From JAOXRU01 sp965247735 (GTDB lineage Bacteria > Bacteroidota > Bacteroidia > Flavobacteriales > Flavobacteriaceae): a stretch of 64,000 nucleotides of DNA. Positions 53,016-61,217 of the stretch are shown in pieces. The notes under the pieces are model-generated. The model searched no databases. It was not told the DNA's origin and was given only the letters and a program-made list of their open reading frames with translations. Numbering within the stretch: position 1 is the stretch's first letter; each line of letters starts with the position of its first letter. The DNA lies in NCBI GenBank assembly GCA_965247735.1, contig CBDFHN010000002.1, positions 2,852,001 to 2,916,000 on the forward strand, given 5' to 3'. The translations under genes and the position numbers were made by a program.

Positions 53016-53390
53016 ATGAATTCTAAAGTTTTTATGATTTTACGTATCCTTCTTGGACTTTTTGTTTTAGTCTTTGGGGTTAACAAATTTTACTCTTTTA
53101 TTCCTATGGAAGAGATGGGAGAACAAGCAATGACTTATTTTGGAGCATTAACAAGCACCAAAACGATAATGCTAGTAGCTATTGTTGAAATTGCTGCTGG
53201 ATTAGCTTTTGTATTTAATAAATATGGAGCATTAATGGCTCTTATTCTAATGAGTGTTTCTGTAAATGCAGTGCTTTTTCATGCCACATTAGAACCCGCT
53301 GGTATTGCGGGAGCCTTGGTACTACTTGTTTTAAATATTGCAGTACTGTATGGCTATAGGGATAAATATGCGGCCTTATTGCAAGGGTAG
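53016..53390 (+). CDS. DoxX-type membrane protein
   Basis: 124 residues with four membrane segments: FMILRILLGLFVLVFGVNKFYSF, TIMLVAIVEIAAGLAFVFNKYGA, LMALILMSVSVNAVLFHATLEP and GIAGALVLLVLNIAVLYGY. The first segment with LGLxxLVFGxNKF is the DoxX/SURF4 hallmark. Members are linked to quinone or thiosulphate chemistry in some species, but the role here is unknown. The kinase array begins just downstream. Confidence 0.85.
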   Translation: MNSKVFMILRILLGLFVLVFGVNKFYSFIPMEEMGEQAMTYFGALTSTKTIMLVAIVEIAAGLAFVFNKYGALMALILMSVSVNAVLFHATLEPAGIAGALVLLVLNIAVLYGYRDKYAALLQG

Positions 53391-53423
53391 CTCTATATCT
53401 TAATCCTTATTGAATTATTTATC

Positions 53424-53461
53424 AGGGTAAAGCTCTATTTTTTAATATAGAGTTTTACCCT
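53424..53461 (+). promoter_or_regulatory. 5' hairpin 1 of the kinase array
   Basis: AGGGTAAAGCTCTAT pairs with ATAGAGTTTTACCCT (15 bp, one wobble) around an A/T loop, about 58 bases before the ATG at 53520. The same element precedes each array gene. A T-rich stretch follows, so termination of the DoxX transcript is also possible. Confidence 0.75.
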
Positions 53462-53519
53462 CTTTTATATTACTGCTTTTAGTCTGAAATTTGTTATATG
53501 AGTTTTAAACATAGCCACT

Positions 53520-55925
53520 ATGTCGTATCGATATATCAAAATAATTTTTATCTTCATCTTTGCAGTATCTTTTGCACAGACAAAAGACAGCTTGTATGTA
53601 AAACAGTTAATTAAACAGTCAAAAAAAATTAAGCATAGTAATACTAATGAAGCAAGCATTTTATTAGATGAAGCTATTGCTGTTTCTTCTGCTATTAATT
53701 ACCACAGGGGTGCCTATGAAGCTAATATTAAAATGGGGCAGCTAAATTACAAAATAAGCAATCACAATATATCCTTTATTAATTACAACAATGCCCTAGC
53801 AATAGCTATGGAATACTATCCAAAAAGCAATGCTAAAATAGCACAGTGTTATCTTAATATAGGAATAGCCAATATTAATATGGGAAATAACCATATTGCA
53901 ACAAAAAACTACTTAAAAGCGCTTAGCTATTCTATCGGAAAAGATAAAATAACAACTATGCAAACCTATTATGAACTTGGTTTAATTTACAATCGTTTTC
54001 ATCAAAATGATGTTTCCATAGAGTATTACATAAGTGCTTATGAAATTGCTGAAAAAATAAAAGACACATCTTATCTCGCAAAAATTTTAATAAACCTAAG
54101 CATTACCTATATAAATAAGGGAGCGTTAAAAAAGGCGCTTAAATGCATTAATGAAGCTGTTCCTCTTGTAAATGCCTCTGATAATATTTATAATAAGGTC
54201 CTTATTAAAAAAGCGCAAGCCGTTATTCATCTTGAAAAAGGAGAAAGCAACAAAGCATTAGCTTTTGCCTTAACGGCCTATAAACTTGCAAACAAACACA
54301 ATATAGGAGAGTTTAAAACCAAAACATTAAATTTATTAGGGAAAATTTATGGCACTCAAAACAAGCATTATTTATCCCTTACAAATTATCTAGAGGCCTT
54401 AAGTTATTCCCAAAAATATAAAAACATAGCGCTATCATCAGAAATTTCAAATTCAATCTCCAAATTGTATAACAAGAAAAAAGAATATGCTAAGGCCTAT
54501 TATTATCTAAATGAATGCAAGAAAATGGACGATAGCCTAATTAATGAAAAAAGCTCAAAACTAATGGCTTTATATATTAGTGAAAAAAGAGATAAAGACC
54601 TGCTGCTGCAAACCTCAAAAACAAAAAACAAAGAAAATCTCTTGTTAAAACGAAAGAATAGACTTTTGTACATAGTAGGAGGTTTTACTTTAGCTATTCT
54701 TATCCTGTTTTCTTTTTACCATACAAGAGTGTCAAAATTTAAAGAAAAATATAATGAAAGGCTGAAAAGAATCAATAGTATGTTAAAACAATCCAGAGCT
54801 AGTGCTTTGATTACTATGCAAACAAAAACATCTATCTTAAACAATATTACCCATGAGCTAAAAACGCCTCTACAAACCATATCGAGTGTATCTCAACTTT
54901 TATCAAATGATAAACAAGGCAACCTTCAGAAAAAATACTTAGACACTATTGATTTTTCTGTTAAAAACTTACTCAACCTTATCAATAATGCTATTACACT
55001 TAACTCTGGTCAAAAAGAAAAAGCCAAACTAGAATTAAACCCTTTTAACCTATCCAAAACAGTGGATGATATTGTTGGAGTATTACAAATAATTGGACTC
55101 GACAATAAATTACAAGTCTTTTTGGATCCAAAAATAAAACATATAGAGTTACTAGGTGATGAGCCAAAATTAATTCAAATACTAAGCAATCTATTAGAAA
55201 ACGCTAATAAATATACTCAGTCCGGTGATATTATATTACAAATAAAACCACTGAGAATTAGTAGAAATGCAATTTCTTTACAATTTAGTGTTTCTGATAC
55301 TGGAGAAGGAATTGAAGCAGCTGATTTAAATAAAATATTTGCTCCTTTTTATCGTGTCTCTGAAGTTTTAACCTCAAAAACATCGGGATCTGGTTTGGGC
55401 TTGTCCATTGTTAAAAATCTAATCTCTGCTCATAATAGTTCCATAACGGTAAGCTCAGAAAAAGGAAAAGGGTCTACATTTAAATTTGAGTTGAACTATG
55501 AAATTGCTTCCATTCTTCATCACAAACAAAAAATAGATCCAACAAACATAAAAATCTTAATTGTTGAAGACCATAAAATTAATCAGATGTTGATTAAAAA
55601 AAATATAGAGCAAGAAGGTTTTGTATGCAAAATTGCTAATAATGGGCTAGAGGCAGTAAATCTCGTAAAAAAAGAGAATTTTGATATTATCCTCACCGAC
55701 ATAATGATGCCTATAATGGATGGTTTTGAGTCATCAAAAATTATCAAAAAAATGCGCCATAATCTTCCTATAATAGCAATTACAGCAGTATCAGAAAATG
55801 AAGAACGTCAAAAATTTGAAGAAGCACAAATACATACCGTAATAAACAAACCAATAAACGTTAAGGAGCTTTTTAAATCAATCTATACAGAATTAAACAT
55901 CAGCAAGCTACAGCTTAGCGCATAA
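53520..55925 (+). CDS. Hybrid histidine kinase with TPR sensor, array copy 1
   Basis: 801 residues. The signal peptide is YIKIIFIFIFAVSFAQ. TPR repeats fill about 30-360 (ANIKMGQLNYKISNHNISFINYNNALA and others), in the periplasm. One membrane segment (LLYIVGGFTLAILILFSFYH) is at about 380-400. A coiled coil leads to HisKA with phosphoacceptor His445 (NNITHELKTPLQ), HATPase (ENANKYTQSG, FSVSDTGEGIE, SGLGLSIVKNLI) and a receiver with Asp727 (IILTDIMMPIMDG). No output domain is present. It is the most diverged of the four. Confidence 0.93.
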   Translation: MSYRYIKIIFIFIFAVSFAQTKDSLYVKQLIKQSKKIKHSNTNEASILLDEAIAVSSAINYHRGAYEANIKMGQLNYKISNHNISFINYNNALAIAMEYYPKSNAKIAQCYLNIGIANINMGNNHIATKNYLKALSYSIGKDKITTMQTYYELGLIYNRFHQNDVSIEYYISAYEIAEKIKDTSYLAKILINLSITYINKGALKKALKCINEAVPLVNASDNIYNKVLIKKAQAVIHLEKGESNKALAFALTAYKLANKHNIGEFKTKTLNLLGKIYGTQNKHYLSLTNYLEALSYSQKYKNIALSSEISNSISKLYNKKKEYAKAYYYLNECKKMDDSLINEKSSKLMALYISEKRDKDLLLQTSKTKNKENLLLKRKNRLLYIVGGFTLAILILFSFYHTRVSKFKEKYNERLKRINSMLKQSRASALITMQTKTSILNNITHELKTPLQTISSVSQLLSNDKQGNLQKKYLDTIDFSVKNLLNLINNAITLNSGQKEKAKLELNPFNLSKTVDDIVGVLQIIGLDNKLQVFLDPKIKHIELLGDEPKLIQILSNLLENANKYTQSGDIILQIKPLRISRNAISLQFSVSDTGEGIEAADLNKIFAPFYRVSEVLTSKTSGSGLGLSIVKNLISAHNSSITVSSEKGKGSTFKFELNYEIASILHHKQKIDPTNIKILIVEDHKINQMLIKKNIEQEGFVCKIANNGLEAVNLVKKENFDIILTDIMMPIMDGFESSKIIKKMRHNLPIIAITAVSENEERQKFEEAQIHTVINKPINVKELFKSIYTELNISKLQLSA

Positions 55926-55980
55926 AAACCACATACTCTATATAAAATCTTAGCCTTTGACAAAGCTATATCATTTTATC

Positions 55981-56018
55981 AGGGTAAAGCTCCATTTTTT
56001 AATATGGAGTATTACCCT
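55981..56018 (+). promoter_or_regulatory. 5' hairpin 2 of the kinase array
   Basis: AGGGTAAAGCTCCAT pairs with ATGGAGTATTACCCT. Against hairpin 1, both sides of one pair changed (T-A to C-G), so the stem is kept by compensation. The ATG of copy 2 is 60 bases downstream. Confidence 0.75.
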
Positions 56019-56077
56019 CTTTTATATTTCTGTTTTTAATCTGAAATTTGTCATAATAGTTTTAAAACAGAGCCCCT

Positions 56078-58495
56078 ATGTCCAATCAATATATCAAAAT
56101 AGCATTTATTTTTTTCTTTACGGTATCATTTGCTCAAACAAAAGACAGTCTGTATGTAAAACAATTAATTGAAGAATCAAAAGAACTTAAACAAACCAAT
56201 AACAAAGAGTCTACTCTTTTATTAGAAGAAGCTATTGAGGCTTCTATAAAATCAGAATACTACTTAGGTGCTTACGAAGCCAATATCCAAATAGGAATCC
56301 TTAATTGGTATAAAGGCAAGCACAATACCTCTATTATACATTACAGAAATGCATTAGAAATAATTTTGGAACATAGCCCAAATAACAAAGACCAAATAGG
56401 GCGTTGCTACTTTAATATTGGAACGTCATTCTTTAAACTAGGGAACTACCAGGCTGCAGCAAAAAATTACTTTAGAGGTCTTGATTATTATACTGAAAAA
56501 AATCAAAAAAAAATCATGGCTTCTTATCATGAAATTGGCCTAATCTATCATCGCTTAAACCAATATGAACTTGCCGCAAAATACTATACGACTGCCTATA
56601 AAATTGCAAAAGAAACAAATGACGATTCTTATTTAGCAAAAATTCTGATTAACATTGGAATTAACTATAACAGAAAGAACGATTTAACAAAAGCCTCAAA
56701 ATATTATAATGAAGCACTATTATTAGTAGATTCTTCTGATAATATTTACAATAAAATATTATTAAACAAAGCCGTATCCTATCATTTTTTATCCTTAGAA
56801 AAACCAAATGAAGCCTTAAACTATGCGTTAAAAGCTCATAAACTTGCAGAAGATTATAAAATTGATGTATTACAAACTAAAACATTAAACTTATTAGCAA
56901 ATATCTATACCAAACAGGACAAAAGAACCTTAGCTATTAACACCTACTTAAAGGCAAAAGAAAAGGCTAGCATACATAAAGACCTATCACATGAATCAGC
57001 AATTTCTAACTCACTTTCTCAGTTATACGGGGAAAATAAAGCCTATAAAAAAGCATTTCATTATTCAGAAGAACATAAGAAACTATCTGACAGTCTTGTA
57101 AATGCTGAAAACGTAAAATTAATTGCCAATTCTACAGCTTTATATGAAAGCGAAAAGAAAGACAAAGAAATTCTGGTGCAAACCTCAAAAATAAAGGTTC
57201 AAGAAAACCTTTTGTTGAAACGAAACAATCGAAACCTATATTTTATCGCTTCTCTTATTTGTATTGCCTTTATCGTTTTTTGGTTCTATCAAAAAAAGAT
57301 GTCCAAAATAAAAGAACTGTACAATAAAAGGCTTATGAAAACTAATGAAGTGCTTAAAAAATCTAGAGCCAAAGCTTTGATTGCCATGGAAGCAAAAGCA
57401 TCTATTTTAAGCAATATTACACATGAGTTAAAGACACCATTGCAAACCATTTCAAGCATATCATTACTTTTGTCCAATAAGGAACAGACCAGTCTTCAAA
57501 AAAGATACTTGGACACCATTGATTTTTCTGTTAAAAATTTACTCAACCTTATCAATAATGCTATTACACTTAATTCTGGTAAAAAGAAAAAAACTAAGTT
57601 AGATTTAAATCCTTTTAATTTAACCAAAACAGTAAATAATATTGCAGCAGTATTAAATATAATTGGACTACACAATAAATTGGATGTGCGTTTAGATCCA
57701 AAAATAAAATACCTAGAATTGCTTGGCGACGAACCCAAACTTATTCAAATTCTAAACAATCTGCTAGAAAACGCCAATAAATATACCAGTAGTGGAGATA
57801 TTACGCTGCAAATAGATATCTTAAAAATTAACAGAAAAGAGGTCGCTATACAGTTTAATGTTTCTGACACAGGAGAAGGTATAGACCCTAATGATCTGGA
57901 AAAAATATTCACTCCATTTTATAGAGTATCTGAGGTTTTAACCTCAAAAACTTCTGGGTCAGGTTTAGGCTTATCAATAGTTCAAAACCTTATTTCTGCA
58001 CATAATAGTACTATAACAGTGAACTCAGAAAAGGGAAAAGGCTCGTCTTTTAAGTTTGAATTTACCTATGAAATTGCTTCTATTACCGAAAAAGAACAAA
58101 AAATTAATCCTTCGAATATAAAAGTATTAATTGTAGAAGATCATAAAATTAATCAGCTGTTGATTAAAAAAAATATAGAGCAAGAAGGCTTTGTTTGTAA
58201 AATAGCAAGCAATGGTTTGGAAGCTGTAAATCTAGTGAAAAGTGAAAAATTTGATATTATTCTTACCGATATTATGATGCCAATAATGGATGGTTTTGAA
58301 TTCTCAAAAATCATTAAAAAAATGCATTGTAATCTTCCTATAATAGCAATTACAGCAATATCAGAAAAAGAAGAGCATCAAAAATTTGAAGAAGCTCAGA
58401 TACATACAATAATAAGCAAACCTGTTAATCCCAAAGAGCTTTTTAAATCAATCTACACAGAGTTAAACATCAGCAAGCTACAACTAAGTGCTTAA
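56078..58495 (+). CDS. Hybrid histidine kinase with TPR sensor, array copy 2
   Basis: 805 residues, same order of domains as copy 1: signal peptide (YIKIAFIFFFTVSFAQ), TPRs, membrane segment NLYFIASLICIAFIVFWFYQ, His449, HATPase, receiver with Asp731. It is closest to copy 3 and copy 4. The periplasmic TPR part differs more among copies than the kinase core does, as expected if each copy reads a different signal. It has its own leader, so it may be separately transcribed. Confidence 0.93.
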   Translation: MSNQYIKIAFIFFFTVSFAQTKDSLYVKQLIEESKELKQTNNKESTLLLEEAIEASIKSEYYLGAYEANIQIGILNWYKGKHNTSIIHYRNALEIILEHSPNNKDQIGRCYFNIGTSFFKLGNYQAAAKNYFRGLDYYTEKNQKKIMASYHEIGLIYHRLNQYELAAKYYTTAYKIAKETNDDSYLAKILINIGINYNRKNDLTKASKYYNEALLLVDSSDNIYNKILLNKAVSYHFLSLEKPNEALNYALKAHKLAEDYKIDVLQTKTLNLLANIYTKQDKRTLAINTYLKAKEKASIHKDLSHESAISNSLSQLYGENKAYKKAFHYSEEHKKLSDSLVNAENVKLIANSTALYESEKKDKEILVQTSKIKVQENLLLKRNNRNLYFIASLICIAFIVFWFYQKKMSKIKELYNKRLMKTNEVLKKSRAKALIAMEAKASILSNITHELKTPLQTISSISLLLSNKEQTSLQKRYLDTIDFSVKNLLNLINNAITLNSGKKKKTKLDLNPFNLTKTVNNIAAVLNIIGLHNKLDVRLDPKIKYLELLGDEPKLIQILNNLLENANKYTSSGDITLQIDILKINRKEVAIQFNVSDTGEGIDPNDLEKIFTPFYRVSEVLTSKTSGSGLGLSIVQNLISAHNSTITVNSEKGKGSSFKFEFTYEIASITEKEQKINPSNIKVLIVEDHKINQLLIKKNIEQEGFVCKIASNGLEAVNLVKSEKFDIILTDIMMPIMDGFEFSKIIKKMHCNLPIIAITAISEKEEHQKFEEAQIHTIISKPVNPKELFKSIYTELNISKLQLSA

Positions 58496-58551
58496 AAACT
58501 ACACAAATCGCTAAAAATAATTAGTTATTGCGAAAATCTTATAATTTTATC

Positions 58552-58589
58552 AGGGTAAAGCTCTATTTTTTAATATGGAGTAATACCCT
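58552..58589 (+). promoter_or_regulatory. 5' hairpin 3 of the kinase array
   Basis: AGGGTAAAGCTCTAT pairs with ATGGAGTAATACCCT; one T-G wobble stands where copies 1 and 2 have T-A and C-G. The ATG of copy 3 is 60 bases downstream. Confidence 0.75.
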
Positions 58590-58648
58590 CTTTTGTATTC
58601 CTGTTTTTAATCCGAAATTTACCTTATGAGTTTTAAAACAGGGTCGCT

Positions 58649-61066
58649 ATGTTCAATCAATATATCAAAATAGCATTTATTTTTTTCTTTACAATATCAA
58701 TTGCTCAGACAAAAGACAGTCTGTATGTAAAACAATTAATAAAACAGTCTAAAGAACTTAGGCAAACCGATACTATAGAATCTACTCTTTTATTAAATCA
58801 AGCTATCGAAGCTTCTTTAGCTGCAAAATACTATTTCGGTGCTTTTGAAGCCCATATTCAAATAGGAATCCTTAATTGGTATAAGGGCAAACACAATACA
58901 TCCATTATACATTACAATAGCGCATTAGAACTAATTTTGGAACATGATCCTGGTAATAAAGACCAAATAGGGCGTTGTTATTATAACATTGGAACAGCTA
59001 GTTTTAAATTGGGAAACTACCAGACTGCAACAAAAAACTACTTAAGAGCTTTGGATTATTATACTGAAGAAAATCAAGAAAGAATAATGTCTTCTTATCA
59101 TGAAATTGGTGTCATCTACCATCGTTTACACCAATATGACCTTGCCACAAAATATTATATGATTGCCTATAAAATTGCAAAAGAAACAAATAGTAATTTG
59201 AGTTTGGCTAAAATTTTAATAAACATTGGAATTAATTATGATAAAAAGAACGATTTAACAAAAGCTTCAAAATATTATGATGAAGCATTGTTATTGGTAG
59301 AATCTTCTGATGATGTCTACAGTAAAATATTGCTAAACAAAGCAATATCATATCATCTATTATCCTTAAAAAAACCAAATAAAGCGCTGGACCATGCCTT
59401 AAAAGCACATAAACTAGCAGATGAACATAAATTTGAAATTATACAAACTAAAACATTGAAGTTATTAGCAGATGTATATAACAAACAAGACAAAAGGACC
59501 TTGGCCATTAACACCTATCTAGAAGCAGAAGAAAAAGCCAACTTATATAAAGACCTATCACATAAATCAAGAATTACCGATTCTCTTTCTCAATTGTATG
59601 GTCAAAATAAAGAGTATAAAAAAGCATTTCAGTATTCAGAAGAACATCAGAAACTATCTGACAGCCTTGTTAATGCTGAAAATGTGAGGCTAATTGCCAA
59701 TTCTACGGCTTTGTATGAAAGTGAAAAGAAAGACAAAGAAATTCTAGTACAAACCTCAAAAATAAAAGCCCAAGAAAACCTTTTATTGAAACGAAAAAAT
59801 CGAAACCTCTATTTTATCGCTTCTCTTATTTGCATTGCCTTTATCGTCTTTTGGTTCTATCAAAAAAAGATCTACAACGTAAAAGAGTTGTACAATAAAA
59901 GGCTTATGAAAACTAATGAAATGCTTAAAAAATCTAGAGCTAATGCTTTGGTTGCTATGGAAGCAAAAGCATCTATTTTAAACAATATTACACATGAATT
60001 AAAGACACCATTGCAAACCATTTCAAGTGTATCACAACTTTTGTCTAATAAGGAACAAACCAGCACTCAGAAAAAATATATGAACACCATTGATTTTTCT
60101 GTTAAAAACTTACTCAATCTAATCAATAATGCCATTACGCTTAATTCTGATCAGAAGGAAAAAGCGATCTTAGATTTAAATCCATTTAATTTAACTAAAA
60201 CGGTAAATAATATTGCAACAGTATTAAATGTAATTGGACTACACAATAAATTACATGTGCGTTTAGATCCAAAAATAAAATACCTAGAATTGCTAGGTGA
60301 TGAACCCAAACTGATTCAAATTCTAAACAATTTGCTAGAAAACGCCAATAAATATACCCGTGATGGAGATATTACACTGCAAATAGATATCTTAAAGATT
60401 AACAGAAAGAAAGTCGCTATACAGTTTAATGTTTCTGACACTGGAGAAGGTATAGACCCTAATGATTTAGAAAAAATATTCACTCCATTTTATAGAGTAT
60501 CTGAGGTTTTAACATCAAAAACATCTGGATCTGGTTTAGGTTTATCAATAGTCCAAAACCTTATTTCTGCACATAACAGTAAAATTGCAGTGAGCTCAGA
60601 AAAAGGAAAAGGCTCATCTTTTAAATTTGAATTGAATTATGAAATTGCCTCAATTTCTGGAAAAGAACAAAAGATTAACCCTTCGGACATAAAAGTATTA
60701 ATTGTAGAAGATCATAAAATTAATCAGACGTTAATTAAACAAAATATCGAGAAAGAAGGCTTTGTTTGTAAAATTGCCAGCAATGGTTTGGAAGCTGTAA
60801 ATCTAGTGAAAAACGAAAAATTTGATATTATCCTAACCGATATTATGATGCCTGTAATGGATGGTTTTGAGTCCTCAAAGATCATTAAAGAAATGCATAG
60901 TAATCTTCCTATAATAGCAATTACAGCAATATCAGAAAAAGAAGAGCATCAAAAGTTTAAAGAAGCTCAGATACATACGATAATAAACAAACCTATTAAT
61001 CCCAAAGAGCTTTTTAAATCAATCTATACGGAACTAAACATTAGTAAGTTGCAACTAAGTGCTTAA
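58649..61066 (+). CDS. Hybrid histidine kinase with TPR sensor, array copy 3
   Basis: 805 residues: signal peptide (YIKIAFIFFFTISIAQ), TPRs to about 360, membrane segment NLYFIASLICIAFIVFWFYQ, His449 (NNITHELKTPLQ), HATPase and receiver with Asp731 (ILTDIMMPVMDG). From about residue 340 it is nearly identical to copy 2 for long stretches, which suggests recent duplication or gene conversion in the kinase half. Confidence 0.93.
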   Translation: MFNQYIKIAFIFFFTISIAQTKDSLYVKQLIKQSKELRQTDTIESTLLLNQAIEASLAAKYYFGAFEAHIQIGILNWYKGKHNTSIIHYNSALELILEHDPGNKDQIGRCYYNIGTASFKLGNYQTATKNYLRALDYYTEENQERIMSSYHEIGVIYHRLHQYDLATKYYMIAYKIAKETNSNLSLAKILINIGINYDKKNDLTKASKYYDEALLLVESSDDVYSKILLNKAISYHLLSLKKPNKALDHALKAHKLADEHKFEIIQTKTLKLLADVYNKQDKRTLAINTYLEAEEKANLYKDLSHKSRITDSLSQLYGQNKEYKKAFQYSEEHQKLSDSLVNAENVRLIANSTALYESEKKDKEILVQTSKIKAQENLLLKRKNRNLYFIASLICIAFIVFWFYQKKIYNVKELYNKRLMKTNEMLKKSRANALVAMEAKASILNNITHELKTPLQTISSVSQLLSNKEQTSTQKKYMNTIDFSVKNLLNLINNAITLNSDQKEKAILDLNPFNLTKTVNNIATVLNVIGLHNKLHVRLDPKIKYLELLGDEPKLIQILNNLLENANKYTRDGDITLQIDILKINRKKVAIQFNVSDTGEGIDPNDLEKIFTPFYRVSEVLTSKTSGSGLGLSIVQNLISAHNSKIAVSSEKGKGSSFKFELNYEIASISGKEQKINPSDIKVLIVEDHKINQTLIKQNIEKEGFVCKIASNGLEAVNLVKNEKFDIILTDIMMPVMDGFESSKIIKEMHSNLPIIAITAISEKEEHQKFKEAQIHTIINKPINPKELFKSIYTELNISKLQLSA

Positions 61067-61120
61067 AAATTACTACGTCCAAAAAAAAATTAACGCTCTA
61101 GAAAACCCAATATTTTTTTC

Positions 61121-61158
61121 AGGGTAAAGCTCTATTTTTCAATATGGAGTATTACCCT
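61121..61158 (+). promoter_or_regulatory. 5' hairpin 4 of the kinase array
   Basis: AGGGTAAAGCTCTAT pairs with ATGGAGTATTACCCT, with the wobble pair of hairpin 3. The ATG of copy 4 is 60 bases downstream. No fifth hairpin follows the last gene. Confidence 0.75.
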
Positions 61159-61217
61159 CTTTTATATTCCTGTTTTTAGTATGAAATTTGTCTAATAAGT
61201 TATAAAACAGAGCAGCT

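Noticed and set aside
53424..53461. Hairpin 1 only as terminator of the DoxX gene
   Set aside because: It is copied with each kinase gene and missing after the last one, so it belongs to the array unit; a terminator function is not excluded but does not explain the pattern.
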